A DNA stretch of 64,000 bases from Marchantia polymorpha subsp. ruderalis (Eukaryota; Streptophyta; Marchantiopsida; Marchantiales; Marchantiaceae): assembly GCA_037833965.1 (NCBI GenBank), contig AP031352.1, forward strand, positions 26,454,501-26,518,500. Reading direction: 5' to 3'. Shown here piece after piece: positions 1 to 12,706 of the stretch. Each line of letters starts with the position of its first letter. Position 1 is the stretch's first letter. The position numbers were made by a program, and so were the translations under genes. The notes beneath the pieces were generated by a model. It searched no databases and was not told the origin of the DNA. It saw nothing but the letters and a program-made list of their open reading frames with translations.

Positions 1-1521
1 TCGGACCCAAAGTTCCGGGGGCCGGGGCCACTGAAAGAGATTTATAAAGCAGGAGAAGAAGGCCACAAAGCACAGAGCCGAGACGGGCGAGAGTATTATA
101 TTTCAGACCAGATCATTTTCTATTGCCTGGCTAATGGCGAAGATCCCTTCGGCGATAACCTGCAACCTGTTGGAGGCTGTATGTGGGAGACAACTTGTTC
201 TGTATGTCACAAACCTGCAAATCTGCAAATCTGCATTTGAAATGTTCCTCGAGTGTTACTATTCAGGTTACTCCTGAGCGCTAACAATTAGAGAGAGAGT
301 GGACCCGGAGACAGCCTCCAGATGGACCCAGAGATCAAGACAGATATATACTGTAGGTAGACAAAGACAGCCATCCAGCCAGCCCAGAAAAGAACAATCT
401 GCACAACCCACAAACAAACATCACCATGCGCCTCGCCTGTCTTGACCCCACCCCCCACCCCCCATCCCCCATCCCCCACACACTCACTCGCACACACGTA
501 ACTCAACCGCAATGCAGCGCAATGCAATGCGATGCAAGCCATCCCAGCTCGAACTCAACCACGCATCATCCCGCAACAACTGACTGCACGCTGCGAGTCA
601 GTCAGTCAGGGCAGGCAAGGGAGGGCAAGGTAAGTACCATAACCTCTGCTGCTGCTGCTGCTGCTGGGCATAGAAATGGGAAGAATCCCCATCGTGACGT
701 ACAGGGATGGAGTTTAGGAGAAGGGGAAAAAGGAAAAAAACCCCCGCCCGCCAGAACGGGGCAACAACAACCCCTACGGCAGCGTCGCGAGCTGAGGCTG
801 AGCTCAGGCTGTGAGTCAGACGCGACTGGACTGTCTGCGAGCGAATCAGTCAGTCAGACACCAACGAACCTCGTTAGCCTTCCCCCGTCCCGAGAACACC
901 GGCTTTCCTTCCTTCCGTCACCAACAGCGCATTACAATCTTCGCGCTGTTTGCGTATCCTATTCGACCGCTGGCCTCCGCTTTACGACACCTCGTCCGCG
1001 TCCGCCTTCTGGCTCGGCCGCGAGAGAGGCCTTCAGAGAGGCCTCTGTTTAGGACGCGGGCAAAAGAAATTCTTTTCGCTCCGTGCCGAGGAATAATATC
1101 TTTGTCTATGTCCCATGCGGTGCATCTTTCCATCTTTCCATCTTTCGCCCGCGGCCTCGTGATAATTCGCCACGTTTCCACCTCGCGCGAGGCCATGGAA
1201 ATGCATTTTCCTCCAATCTGGTGCGCGCAGCGACGAGGCCTTCGCCTCATTCTCCCCTTTCTCGCCCAGCAGCTCGGCCTCTGTAATCAGAATTATTGCC
1301 TGCTAAAATGCCTCGTTCTCGCCCATGGCCGGCCCCCGCCGATCACATGTTTGGCTTTTTCGGTGGCAATTCGCCGGATTGTGCTGCAATAATCCTCGCA
1401 CTAAACTAAGCGGAAACTCGACGGGGTGCAGATAATAAGTCCGCCTTGCCACCGTCAACCGCTGGCGATGGAGCGAGGCCTTTCCGAGCAGCCAGCCACG
1501 CGGACAGCGCAGGTGGAAGGC

Positions 1522-1527
1522 CACGTG
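1522..1527. promoter_or_regulatory. G-box (CACGTG)
   Basis: A CACGTG palindrome sits in the context GGCCACGTGTG. This is the core recognised by plant bHLH and bZIP factors. It lies about 3.8 kb before the first candidate start codon of the RAV-PB1 gene, so its role is uncertain. The match is exact; function is inferred. Confidence 0.25.
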
Positions 1528-2141
1528 TGCAGGCGCGCGGGGAAATAATTGTGGATGATTGGGGTTGGGGTTAGCCGGGGCCGAGTGCCTGCCTGCCTGC
1601 CGCCGGAGAAGCGATCGTCGGGACATACCCTTCATGCTCCCGGGAATGCGGCTCCGGCGAGGAGCGCTGGCGCTGTCGGTAGCGCGACCGGCATGCTCAT
1701 GAGGAGGAGGAGATACGGGGCCCAGGTCCGGATCAGTGCAACACTGGCCCGGCCTTCGGAGCCGGGGCCCCAGCCTGGGCTTTGTATTAATGAGGGGCTT
1801 CGCGAGTCGGCCGTCGGAGCACTTTCCCGAGATTCCCCGAGACTTCAGATATTGTACGCCTCGCGCACTTCTCGGCCTCTCGACAAGGCCCGGCGATCTG
1901 CCCAACCGCGGACGAGCCCGACCCGGTTACGCGAGATCCTACTGCGGTTGGGCCGAGCGGAGGAGCGCGGGTCAAAGGTCGGGGAGGGGAGGGGGCTACA
2001 GATTTGTACCGTCCCTGGGTTAAGCTGCCGCCAGGGAGGTCACGGACAGTTTCCAGACCAGGGCACAGTGATCCGTCTGAGCAAATGGGGAGATCTCGGG
2101 GCCAATGCTTTGACGGCACAATGTGCTTGACGCCCGAGGAC

Positions 2142-2195
2142 GGGCAGGCAGGCGGGCGGGCAGGCCGGCAGGCAGGCAGGCCGGCAGGCAGGCCC
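2142..2195. repeat. GGCA/GGCC tetranucleotide tract
   Basis: An imperfect run of GGCA and GGCC units with GGCG variants, about 54 bp long. Similar (GGCA)n tracts recur near 10480-10520 and 14415-14441, so this is a repeat type shared across the GC-rich part of the window. It opens all frames and explains the spurious alanine- and glycine-rich reading frames nearby. Confidence 0.7.
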
Positions 2196-2336
2196 CAGCG
2201 CTGGCCGGCCCCTGGGAGTGGAGATACGGGGGGGCCGGCCGGGTGCGGCTGAGCCCCAGCGCTGGCCCGGCGAGGCGAGGGCGAGGCGGTGCGATGGTGC
2301 GGGGAGATGCTGGCAGATGGGAATTGGACGCCCGCG

Positions 2337-2346
2337 GTGACGTCAC
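2337..2346. promoter_or_regulatory. Palindromic TGACGTCA bZIP site
   Basis: The perfect palindrome GTGACGTCAC contains TGACGTCA, the C-box/CRE core bound by TGA and other bZIP factors. It stands in GC-rich DNA about 3 kb upstream of the RAV-PB1 gene. The sequence match is exact; its use as an element is inference. Confidence 0.3.
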
Positions 2347-3536
2347 GGTCGCGGGTAACAGATATGAGAGGGAAGGGCAGTCTGCCACGTTGGTCAAGCG
2401 AACGATCGCATGCCAGATGAGACAGGCATGGGGAGGGGTCGCGGTAGGACCCATCGGTCAAGGGAACGGTCAACAGCTGAATGTTTGACTGACCGCCTGA
2501 CTGGCTGACTGGAGCTGTTCCGCAGGAATGGAATGCAGCGATGGATGAATCCCAGCAGCAGCTACTGCCGCAGAAGAAGAAGTAGAAGAAGAAGGCGGAG
2601 AAGAAAAAAGCAGAAGATCAGAAAAAGAGGGACCGGGAAAGTAAGCAGGAAGAAGATCAGTAAGAGGGACGGGATGGGACGGGACGAGAGGAGACGGAAG
2701 AAAAGAGAAAAATATTCGTCGCAGCGACCGACTGAACTCGATGGGATGGGACTTGGAAAAGCACGACTGCTGCTGCTGCTGCTGCTTCTGATGCTGTTGC
2801 TGCTGGTGCTGTGGTTGTGTTGTGTTGGGGTTCTGTTGAGGTCTGTTGGGGGTTTGAATATGCTGCTGCAGCTGGACCTGGAGCCGAGGGGTTCGTTCAA
2901 TGACATTCTCGAATTTGGGGGTGACTGCGCAGCGAGGAGGGGTGGTTGTTTTGCTGCGGGGATGCGTGTGGGGGAGCGAGGCGAGAGTAAATTGGGAAGG
3001 GAAGACTCGAGGACCCGGCCAGGCCAGACAAGACCAGACCCGAGAGACCAGTCAACCACCAGGAACAGAACTGGGTTGAGTTGATCCGAATGTTCATCGT
3101 TTGCGGGTCGGTCTGGCGAGGCTGGGGATGGGCAGGGCAGGGCAGGGCACAGAGCAGTAGCAGCAGCACTGGACCAGCAGCAGTAACCATGTTCACACAA
3201 CAGAAGCGAGACTGACCGAATGACTGCCCTTGCCTTGCCTTGCCCTGGCCTGCCCTCCCTCCCTGCCTGCCTCTTGCCTGCTGCCTGCCTCACTGACTGA
3301 CTGACTGCCATGCCAACTCCATGCGTACAGGGTGGGGGCCGTTTGTTACCATGCTTGACTGCACATTCCAATCTTCGAGAGAAACAAAACAAAACGAACC
3401 CGAGCCTTTTCATTCCATTCAACGCAACGATCGCTGTCGCTGCTGTTGCGATGGACTGGAAAACCTTGTCTTTGAAATATTTTGACTTTACCAAAGTATC
3501 TTTTGCCTCAGGACTGGACTCGATACTCTCTGCAGA

Positions 3537-3579
3537 GCAGCAGCAGCAGCAGCGGCTACTCCTGCTGCTGCTGCTGCTG
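3537..3579. repeat. Inverted CAG/CTG trinucleotide hairpin
   Basis: Five or more CAG/AGC units (3537-3553) are followed after about nine bases by six CTG units (3562-3579), giving a self-complementary stem. Such a structure could form in DNA or in a leader RNA and would be prone to length change. Confidence 0.6.
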
Positions 3580-5364
3580 GTCTAGCTACGACAGCCACCC
3601 TTGGCTACCGTAGCTAGCTAGGTTGGCAAGCCAAGCCAAGCCAAGCGCTGCACTGCATTAGAGTAGAGGACGACTCCGGATGCTTCTCACTCACTCACTC
3701 ACTCACTCACTAACGCATACGCTTGCGATGGTCGCCTGCTGACTGCCATGGCAGGCAGTGCGCATTGCACCACCCGACCCCGTATCTGGGGTCTGACTCC
3801 AGTACACATGAGCCGTGTATGCACCCAGGTTCCGTTCGCCATCGCATCCCGGCCCGCATTTACTGGTCATCTATTTACTGCTGCTGGCCTCGCTCGGGTT
3901 TACTTTTTCTCCTGCTGCTGCCTTCTTTCTGTGCCCGTGCGATGAGGATGGTTGGATGCGATTGTGCAATGGGCAAGGTGCGAAGGATGCGATTTGCAAT
4001 GAAGCAGGGTGAGTGAGTGAGTGAGTGAGATGAGGTGAGATGCGATGTGATGCGATGCGATCGCATCACACTGCAGGGCAATGCGATCGGCATCACTTTG
4101 TTGGGTCTGGCTATGATCGCCTGCTTGCTTGGGGCACAGACCAACGAGCCTCTACAAGCGATCCCATCATAGTTAGCAGGAGTCGCGCCCACTTCGCTGC
4201 TTCTTACCTCCGTACCTTTACTTTACCTTTACCCTTGGCGTGGCATTAGTGTGTCCCCCTTGGACTTGGGTGTGGGTTTGGGTTTCGGTCTGGGCTGGCT
4301 GTGGCTTCATTCATTCTCAGCACAAGAGCAGCTCTGGGCCTTGTACTTTTTTTGGCTGTGTCCCGGGCCCGGGGCCCGGCCCCCACCCAGTGGCTGGCTC
4401 TCCACCCGACCCCAGCCCGGCCCTCCTCCCCTCCCTCCACCCCCCTCGCCCTCCACCTCTCTCTCTCTCTCTCTCTCTCTGATCGCGACGCGACAGCATT
4501 TTAAAACTTGTCCGCTCCTGCTCGCATCCGCGCACTGTCCGATGAGCTATATGAGGGAGCTGGGTTCGCGAGAGCTCTGCTCAGTAGTGCAGCCTGCTAA
4601 GCTTGTCTGTCTCGCTTTCCTTAGCTTGCTTCCGAGGGACGTTCTCACGCCTCAAAGCACTTGCTTCTTCCGCTTCCACAACCACAACCCAACCCCTCCT
4701 CTATCGGTCAATCCACCATCTCCTTCTTCTGTCTGCGCATGCCTGCCTGCCTGGGTGCCTGCGTGTCTGTCTGTCTGTCTGAGAGATGGATAGGTAAATA
4801 TGTATGAGGCATCGCATCGCATCGCATCGAGGGAGCGTGAGATAGATAGAGAGGGAGAGTGAGCGGGATAGTTAGATAGAGAGTCGCGAGCCGCCGTGCC
4901 TTCGCTCGCCTCGCCTCGCCTCGCCTCGCCTTGCCTTGTCCGGTCCGGTCTCGGGCCATCTTCTCCTTCTTCGGTGTTAGAGGATGTCTTCACATATTTA
5001 TTCATTCATTCATTCAGAACTCGCAACTACTTCCTTTCTGTCTGTAGCAGGCAGCCTACGAGAGAGAGACTGAGTGAGCGAGAGACTGAGAGAGCGAGCG
5101 AGAGAGAGATGGGCCAGCGTCCTCGTTCTGATTCAATCATTGATACCGACACCAATCCTTGTGATTTCTGCCCTTGTCTCCACTAGCAGCTCCGTCATCT
5201 GTAGATCTCGTATAACGCGCGAGGGACCGACATAGAGCCCAATGAAAGAAGCCTGGGGGTTCTCTGGGAGAGAAGATCGAGTAATGCGAAAGGGATGGGA
5301 GGGTTGTCCATGAGCAATACCTCCTCATCTTCTCATCGTGTATTTAGACTACCATCGACACAAT

Positions 5365-5412
5365 ATGATGACCGCCGCAACTTCTCGCGTTACGTGTCTC
5401 CGTCTCCACTCC
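5365..5412 (+). CDS. Possible first coding exon of the RAV-PB1 gene
   Basis: Two adjacent ATG codons at 5365 and 5368 open a 16-codon frame ending at 5412, immediately before a consensus donor GTAAGTAG at 5413. The next good acceptor, CTCCTACAG ending at 6018, joins it in phase 0 to the large open exon, with a 606-bp intron. If used, the protein would be about 1160 residues. The encoded residues have no recognisable motif, and an in-phase join occurs by chance one time in three, so this exon could equally be untranslated leader with translation starting at the ATG at 6187. Confidence 0.4.
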
Positions 5413-6018
5413 GTAAGTAGACTTCTCCATTCGTATCTCCACCATTTTTCTCCCTCCCTCCTCACTCTCACTCTCACTCTCTCCCCCTCTCTCCCTCCCT
5501 CCTTCACTCTCTCTCTCTATCTATCTACTAGCTTCCGACGTCTGAACGATCAATCTTACGTCACAACATCATTCATATGCTGTCCACAGAGGAAAGCACT
5601 GATTGATATGGCTTGCCAATGGTCGACGACTGCGAAAAATTTCAGAAGCTTATGATTCACACGCATTCAAGTTGAGTGTTCGAAGTCAAACCACGCTAGA
5701 GTCGCCTGCCTGGATCGTCAGATGTTTAGCGTTGCAAGCAAATCAAGCAGTCTCAGAAGTCTAGCTTGCCGCTATGCGTAGTGCCCATTCTCCACCCTTG
5801 CCAGCCGCTCCCGATGTCATTTCTTATCGATACGTTTGCCGCCTCTGCTCGTCTTCTCAATCTTCTGCTCCTTCTTCTGAGAGACACACCGCGTGCTTGA
5901 AAATTTAACGACCAGGAGTCTCGTGCTTGTCTCGCGTTGCTTTGCCTCGCCTCGCCTGTATGTAGCCTGATGGTGCTGATTGTGGGTGCCTCTCGTCCTC
6001 CTCCTCGTCCTCCTACAG

Positions 6019-9000
6019 GATCCTAAGGAAATTGCGGACTTGTGGTCCAATGCTGTATTACGAAGCCAACGCTCACCACTTTCGACCCCCGGCAAGGGCG
6101 GTCCCGATGTTACTTTGAGACTGCGCGCCGTGTGGGATCAACAATCATCCACATCGAACACGACCGATGCGAGCTTGCAGCAGCAGATGACAAGCCCGAG
6201 ACTGAACCGACATGGTCTTACGTTAAATCACGAAGCTGCTCCGGGCGCCAGGACCACGCAGTCGTCCACCAGGTCTTGCGACAACAGCTCTTCTTCCAGC
6301 CCCCCCGAACAGCAGCAGCAGCAGCAACAGCAACACCAGCAGCAACAACATCACCACCATGAGCACATGAAGAGCCTCAACGCCAGCATCAACATCAACA
6401 CCGCCGTCAACTCATCGTCCTCGGACGACAAGGAACTAGTCACCGTGGAGCGCAAGACGGCCAAGCTCGAGATTGGCGAGCACCACCACCATCTCCACCA
6501 CCACCACTTCCATCAGCAGCAGATGGTAAAAAGCAGTCAACCCATCAAAGTCGAATGGGCTGAACGAGGAGCAGCAGCAGCAGCAGCAGCCGGGGCGGGT
6601 TCGGGGATCAATCTGGCCAATTTCTCTCAGAGCCACAAGCTCGAGGTGTCCGGGGACGTGAAGGATGAGGGCGCCGCGTCCGAGGAGTGTTCGAGCTCTC
6701 CGTGCTCGAGCTCAGACAAGCGCATGAACCTGGAGCTGGGCGCCTGCTCGCAGGATGACGCAGCGGCAGCAGCCTTGGTAGGAGTAGCAGCAGCAGCAGC
6801 AGCGTCGGCGGCAGCGGGAGAGAGGGGAGGCGAGCGAGGGCCCCCTTCGTGGGCGGGCACAGCGTGGGGTCCCGGGTGCGTGACCAATCCTCGCAGCAGC
6901 AGCTGCCTGAACGAGCGAGCTGCGAGCGAGAGGAGCTTCTCGGGAGTGTCGGGGGATGCGGTCACGGGGCCGCCCGAGGAGAGCTCGGACGGGGGCGAGG
7001 ACAGCCGCGGAGGCGTGCTGAAGGAGGGCGTGAACAAGCTGCCATCGTCGCAGTACCGCGGAGTGGTGCCGCAGCCGAATGGCAGATGGGGCGCTCAGAT
7101 TTACGAGAAGCACCAGCGCGTGTGGCTGGGCACGTTCAATCGCGAGGAGGATGCGGCTCGCGCCTACGACCGCGCGGCCATGAAATTCCGCGGGCGCGAT
7201 GCCATGACCAATTTTCGCCCCGTGCAGGAGACGGATCCTGAGGCCGTGTTCCTGCGCCAGTACTCCAAGGAGCAGATTGTCGAGATGCTGCGCCGGCACA
7301 CGTACGAGGAGGAGCTCGAGCAGAGCAAGCGCCTGGCGAGCATGCGCGTCACCTCGCCGCAGACGCCCGCGGGCATGGTGCCCAATCCGCCGAACGAGAG
7401 CGACGACCCGCCCTCGCTGCCGCCCAAGCCGACCATGCAGCGCGAGCATCTGTTCGAGAAGGCCGTGACGCCGAGCGATGTGGGCAAGCTGAACCGGCTG
7501 GTGATTCCCAAGCAGCACGCCGAGCGCTGCTTCCCGCTGGACCTGGCCTTGAATGCGCCGTGCCAGACCCTCTCGTTCGAGGATGTGTCGGGCAAGCATT
7601 GGCGATTTCGCTACTCGTACTGGAATAGCTCGCAGAGCTACGTGTTCACCAAAGGCTGGAGCCGTTTCGTCAAGGAAAAAAAGCTCGAGGCCGGCGATAC
7701 GGTGTCGTTCGAGCGCGGGCCCAACCAGGAGCTCTACATTGACTTCCGCCGGCGCCTCAACAATCAGGTCGCTCAGATGCTGCCGGGCCCGTCGACCTCG
7801 GCCTCCGATTTCGCTCGCAATCGCCCCTGGGTGCCGCGATTGCCCAACCCGGCTGGCGGCCTGAATCCGGCCGTGTGGCACCAGCTCAGCTTGCAGAACC
7901 TTCAATCGTCGCTCGAATCGAGGGAGCAGCTGCAAATGCTCTACGCGCGCCAGGCTTTCCCGCAGCACATGCACTCGCAGCAGCTCTCGAGTTTCTCGAG
8001 CCTCCAGCAGCAGCAGCAGCAGCAGCAGAGGCAACAGCAGCAGCACATGGAAAGTGGAGTGTCCCTCCCGCATCAGACGAGGACGGGGGACGACTTTTTC
8101 TCGCTGCTGGAGCTCGGGCGACGCACCGACGGCGGAGTGGCAGCCATGGACCGAACTGTCGTCGGTGCCTCGACTACGGTCGTCAAGCCGCAGCAGCTGC
8201 TCGCGGAAGGGCCTGTTTCGACGCCGTCGGCAGCCCCTGCCGGCGCGAGCGGGGGCACGAGGCTGTTCGGGGTGGACTTGGAGAAGACGTCGTCGTCGTC
8301 CGCTCAGAGAAGCACCGAGCGCGAATCCGCTGTGGTCTCGGGGCTGAACGACTGGAAGTCGCAGACGTACGCGCAGCAGCTGCAATCTTTGAGCAGGGCG
8401 TCGTCGTATCATCAAGGAGAGTCGAGCTTCCAGCAGCAGCAGCAGCAGCACTTGCCCACTGCGCGCATCCTGCCGTCGTTCCAAGGATCTTTGCATGGGC
8501 AGTCGCCCGCTCCGGTGCTGATGGCGGCTAGCGCCAAGCAGCAGCAGCAGCAGCAGCAGCAGGAGCAATCGTCATTCATGGGATTGTCAATTGTGCGAGG
8601 CCGAGCGGGCGAGCAATCGCCGGGCACGCGGCTCGCGGCCTCGCATTCGAATTTGCAGCTCGCGTCGTCGACCAACATGAACAGCGGCAGCGCAGCTCGC
8701 GCTGCCGGGGCCGGGGCCGAGCTGCAGGAGGCCGGGGCGAGGACGGTGGTGGCGCTGGGGCTGGCCGGGCCGCAGCAATTCGCAGGCGACAGCCGCAAGC
8801 GCAAGGTGGGAATTCTCGAGAGTCTGAAGAACTCGGGTCCGGCCGATTCGTACGCGAGGGACGGGGCGCCCGACACCTCGCTCTCGCTGGCTCAACATTC
8901 CGAGTCCACGACGCAGGTCTCGTTCACCACGGAGTCCTCGCATTTCTCGAGCAGCACGCAACCCAGCGGCAGTACCTCGACCGCCGAGGACCGGGAGCAG

Positions 9001-9453
9001 AAGTCTCCCAAGCGACATTGCTCGCCGGTGCAAGGCGCTCCCACAGGCAGCAGCAAAGCTTGCGCCGCGGGCCTGCCCTTGACCTCGACGACCACCGACA
9101 CTCGCGGCTGCCGAGTCGATCAGAAGCAGCAGCAGCAGCAGCAGCCCCCGCAGCCCGTCGCCAGTGCCAACACCACCAGCGGACCTCCCGGGGCCGTCGT
9201 CAAATGCCATCTGCAGTGGTCGCCCGAGAAATTTCTCAACATCAGCCTGGCCAATTTCCATTCCGTGGAGGGGCTCAAGCGCGAGCTGCTGCAGTTCACG
9301 CATTTGGACTTCGCCCAGGGCCTGGACATTGTCTACAAGGACAAGGACGGCGACATCATGCTGCTGTCGGAGCATTCCTGGGGCCTGTTCAAGGAAAATG
9401 TGCAGGAGATGTGGATCCGGAAAACCGAGCAGCCGCAGCAGCAGCGTGCGTGA
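6019..9453 (+). CDS. RAV-type AP2/B3 transcription factor with C-terminal PB1 domain (main exon)
   Basis: This is a large nuclear transcription factor. The exon starts after an acceptor at 6017-6018; its first in-frame ATG is at 6187, giving 1088 residues, or more if an upstream exon is used. Domains in order: an AP2 domain (7051-7221, starting [20 protein letters not shown]), a B3 DNA-binding domain (7447-7755, with [19 protein letters not shown]), an RLFGVDL motif (8260-8280), and a PB1 domain (9196-9432) with a lysine in its first strand (VVKCHLQW) and an acidic DKDGD cluster (9340-9354). AP2+B3 followed by RLFGV defines RAV/TEM repressors; PB1 is the oligomerisation domain of ARF, Aux/IAA and NLP proteins. 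The linkers carry many polyglutamine, polyhistidine and polyalanine tracts. Typical flowering-plant RAVs are about 350 residues and lack PB1. DNA binding and repression are inferred from the family. Confidence 0.93.
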   Translation, partial: DPKEIADLWSNAVLRSQRSPLSTPGKGGPDVTLRLRAVWDQQSSTSNTTDASLQQQMTSPRLNRHGLTLNHEAAPGARTTQSSTRSCDNSSSSSPPEQQQQQQQQHQQQQHHHHEHMKSLNASININTAVNSSSSDDKELVTVERKTAKLEIGEHHHHLHHHHFHQQQMVKSSQPIKVEWAERGAAAAAAAGAGSGINLANFSQSHKLEVSGDVKDEGAASEECSSSPCSSSDKRMNLELGACSQDDAAAAALVGVAAAAAASAAAGERGGERGPPSWAGTAWGPGCVTNPRSSSCLNERAASERSFSGVSGDAVTGPPEESSDGGEDSRGGVLKEGVNKLPSSQYRGVVPQPNGRWGAQIYEKHQRVWLGTFNREEDAARAYDRAAMKFRGRDAMTNFRPVQETDPEAVFLRQYSKEQIVEMLRRHTYEEELEQSKRLASMRVTSPQTPAGMVPNPPNESDDPPSLPPKPTMQREHLFEKAVTPSDVGKLNRLVIPKQHAERCFPLDLALNAPCQTLSFEDVSGKHWRFRYSYWNSSQSYVFTKGWSRFVKEKKLEAGDTVSFERGPNQELYIDFRRRLNNQVAQMLPGPSTSASDFARNRPWVPRLPNPAGGLNPAVWHQLSLQNLQSSLESREQLQMLYARQAFPQHMHSQQLSSFSSLQQQQQQQQRQQQQHMESGVSLPHQTRTGDDFFSLLELGRRTDGGVAAMDRTVVGASTTVVKPQQLLAEGPVSTPSAAPAGASGGTRLFGVDLEKTSSSSAQRSTERESAVVSGLNDWKSQTYAQQLQSLSRASSYHQGESSFQQQQQQHLPTARILPSFQGSLHGQSPAPVLMAASAKQQQQQQQQEQSSFMGLSIVRGRAGEQSPGTRLAASHSNLQLASSTNMNSGSAARAAGAGAELQEAGARTVVALGLAGPQQFAGDSRKRKVGILESLKNSGPADSYARDGAPDTSLSLAQHSESTTQVSFTTESSHFSSSTQPSGSTSTAEDREQKSPKRHCSPVQGAPTGSSKACAAGLPLTSTTTDTRGCRVDQKQQQQQQPPQPVASANTTSGPPGAVVKCHLQWSPEKFLNISLANFHSVEGLKRELLQFTHLDFAQGLDIVYKDKDGDIMLLSEHSWGLFKENVQEMWIRKTEQPQQQRA

Positions 9454-12400
9454 ATTCGAATTGAATGTCACGGCGCGTCGTCATCGACATCGCATTGAAT
9501 TTCTCGATCGGACATCACAGACCGATCAATCACGAGCAATTCCGCGCGAGGGCGGATAGGAAGCAAGCAAGCAATCAAGCATTCAAGTCGTATTAGGAGG
9601 AGGACAAGACTCATTCTTTTGTCTGTGGACGGGTGCGCGCAAATGTGAAGAGGCTACGTCGGTACCGGTGGCACTCTTACGTCTGACAGGCCCTCGATCA
9701 GATCACACACCCCAGATCTCGAGGTGTAATTTGTATAGAAACCCAGTATGGTGTAGATCTACCAAAGGCATCTAAAAGGTCCATATGACATTTTAACTGA
9801 TAAGTCCCAAACTGGTAGAAATTTTGTCGAGGACGAACATATAGATAGACCGGGCATCTCTCGACCCACTTTTACGATTGCACATGCTCCAGCCTCGGGA
9901 AGACAGACCGAGAATGTACGCCTGCCCGCCAGCAGCCCGCCAGCCCGCCCGCCCGCCCGCTCGACTTTCCCGAGATACCATGTATATGTTCGATCCCAAC
10001 ACATGTATATCATTTTTTGAAAACGTTTATCAATCAATCTACCCCCTTTTCGGCTAGTACATTTGATGTTGTGTGTGTCGGGGGCCATGGCTCGATCGAT
10101 GGTTGGCATGGTCGTTGTTGGTTTGTTGGTGGTTCGTGCAAGGCTTGCTCTTTGACTCGACGACAATTCTCTGTCGTGGAGTCGACTCTCGTGCGCTTTC
10201 GTGTGGAGTCAGTCGGTCTGGGGCTGTATCTGGGGGTGGGGTGTGTGGGCTGGTCTGTGGCTGTTTGCCTGGCATCGAGAAGCGATCGCGCAGGCCGCGC
10301 GCGTATTATAACATAAATTGGCCGACGCTGGAAAGAGAGAAAGAGAGAAAGAGATCGATGTCCAAAGGCTGCATGCTAAGCTCGGGCTTGCTGATAGGCA
10401 TGACCTGCAAGCTGTTCAACTTCTCCTCGTGGCAGGAAGGCAGAACAGGCAAGCGGGCAGGCTGAACTGAGGCCCAGGCAGGCAGGCACGCAGGCGGCAG
10501 CAGCAGGCAGGCAGGCAGGGAGCATTTGAGCTGCTGCTGGTGCTGGTGGTGCGGCCCGCTGCTGGCGCTGTCGAAGGAAGGAAGGAAGGAAAGGAAGGGA
10601 AGGGAAGGATGAGATTTGTTCGTTGTGTTGTTGAATCGTCAAAAAGACGAGAAGGTCCCTTGACTTCCCGCACGTACACTGGATGAACTCGAGCACTGGC
10701 ATGGGGGTGAGAACCCGAGTCCCCAGACGTTCTGCAAAGAGGTGACACAGATAGTCTGTGTGGCTATGTTTTCGATGCCTGACAGTTACTAGCTAAGCGT
10801 GATGGAGGCAGAAGCCAGAAAAACTCATGACCTGACAGTGCAGATTCTGCGGAAGGATCAAAAGGGGTTGATGGAATAATTGCAGTAAGTGAAGAGGAGG
10901 AGTCGAACCGCACAGCACAGCAGGTTTCGCAAGTGGTGGGCTGGGCTGGACCCCTGTAGTCGTGTACTTTGGGTTTCTCACCGCGAACATACAGTATTGG
11001 AATCTAGCTGTAAGCTGCCCTTGTGTCTCGGATGTAGCAGCTTCGATCCACCTCTCTGATGGCTGGCTACATACATAGATAGATAGATCCTACACGTACA
11101 CACTCCCCCTCATAGATAGATATATAGATAGATACTTAGATAGCTACTGGCCACCTCTACTACTACTGCTACTACTCCTTCTTCTTCTTCTCTCTCTCTC
11201 TCTCTTTCTATTTCTCTGCCCCTCCGCTCGCTCGTGGGAGAGGGTGAGAGAGAGAGAGAAAGAGGGACAGAGAGTAAATGGCGAGCGAGGGGGGCAGTGC
11301 GGGGTCTATCTATCTATCTATAAATTGATCTATCTACCTATGTCGAGTGGGGGGGGGGGGGGGGAGACTCGGTCGCCTTGACCGTGTTCTGGCTCGCGTT
11401 GCCGCTAGTGAGACAGGCGGTTGCCACTGCTATAGTTGCTGGTGCAGTGTGCAGGGCGAGTCGGCCAATTAAAGAAGGGGGGACATTAGATGCTGATTGT
11501 GGGCACTGTGCACGAGTCAGGAATTTTTCCGGAGGTTTGATGAACCGATCGATTGAGGATCACGACGATATGAATCTGGAGTTCAGGCTTTTAGATATTC
11601 AAATGGGGGACTTCGGAACAGCATCAGCATGAGCAGCATGCATCCTGCAGCTGCTTCAGGTCATCTACTTCTTTTCTTGGACTAGATCGCTGTACATAAG
11701 ATCATAGCTAGCCCTGGACAGATAACATATTCCAGCAGAAGCACTGTGCTGCCATGACAACTCATTTTAGGTGGTGGTGGTCTCAATGTTTGTTATGGAA
11801 TTCACGTTGATTCTCTTCTGGAGCATGCACCCGCACAGTGTGTCGACACACCGGCACCCCCACACTTGCACACATAAACACTCACTCACGCACCCCCCTC
11901 GACTATTGACTCCCACTTACGTTAAACTTGTTGCTTCCGAAGGTCTGGTCTGAGCTGAGCTGAGCTGAGCAGAGTAGATTCTCAAGGGGATCCTGCTCAT
12001 CATGCATCTCCTCTCGTGCTCCATGGACACGCTGAGAAAACAGAAGAGCATCTGGTCCAGAAGTCTTTTTGTGAAATAATTGCGTTATTTGCGGGGGTGT
12101 GTGTGCAGTCTCTCTAGTATCGGTCAGCTACTTTTCTCCCTTCAAGATGACGCTGCCAACACTTTCTACTTTTGTAATCCTTTTTTCTGAATCGTAGCCT
12201 CAGGAGTCTCCCCCAGGCCCCCTGCGCGGAGCCTCCTCGCTCCAATCCCATCCATCAAGAGCGTAAAGTTGGCTGCTAGTTTCTAGATCTGAGTCCAGTA
12301 GACCCCGGGGTGCTGTGTTGCATCAGGTGAGGCCAAATCCTCGTCTTCGTTGTTCTTTCTCGCCTCCTCCTCCTCCTCCTCCTCCTCCTCAATAATTTGG

Positions 12401-12705
12401 CAAACCAATTAAAGCGACTTTTCGAACACCATATGCTGGATCGAATTTAAGACAGAAAGGCATGGAGACCTCGAGGGAACGGAACCGAACGAATTCCTTG
12501 CCAACAGAGCTACTGCTACTTGTCCTACACATCTACCTCTACTCCTACTCCTTCTACTACTTCTGCTACTACTACTTCTACTTCTACTACGACTTCCACC
12601 CCCACTACGACTGCTACTGCTACTAGATCGACCGAACGGGAAGGAAGCTGAGTGGCTTCCAGTCCAGGCAGGCAGGCACAGAGAGCTGGGCTCAGCTCAA
12701 CGGGG

Positions 12706-12706
<1 letters not shown>

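Larger units (their letters stand above)
1..5364. other. GC-rich, simple-repeat-rich upstream region of the RAV-PB1 gene
   Basis: No protein in this stretch is recognisable. It is full of short tandem repeats: (CTG)n near 647-666 and 2767-2815, GGCA/GGCC tracts at 2142-2195, a CAG/CTG inverted pair at 3537-3579, CT/GA runs near 4459-4480 and 5065-5108, and GCATC repeats near 4810-4830. Open frames here are long only because the repeats lack stop codons. Several GTAAG donor-like sites (for example at 629) would allow a spliced 5' leader for the downstream transcription-factor gene, but no exon chain can be proved. I read it as promoter plus leader. Confidence 0.6.

Noticed and set aside
647-666. 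Short regular repeats considered as CRISPR-like arrays
   Set aside because: They are simple trinucleotide or tetranucleotide microsatellites without spacers, in a eukaryotic nuclear context.
426-1052. 208-codon frame near the left edge
   Set aside because: Low-complexity proline/serine/arginine composition that also stays open in other frames; no domain or splice support.
2562-3494. 310-codon minus-strand frame in the upstream repeats
   Set aside because: Composed of leucine/serine repeats from CTG, CT and GAA microsatellites; no ATG at its start and no motif.
7875-8531. Alanine-rich plus-strand frame inside the RAV-PB1 exon
   Set aside because: A frame-shifted reading of the glutamine repeats of the real gene.
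6712-8568. 618-codon open frame antisense to the RAV-PB1 gene
   Set aside because: It is rich in L and R because it mirrors the CAG/GC-rich sense codons; no domain, and the sense frame has three clear domains.
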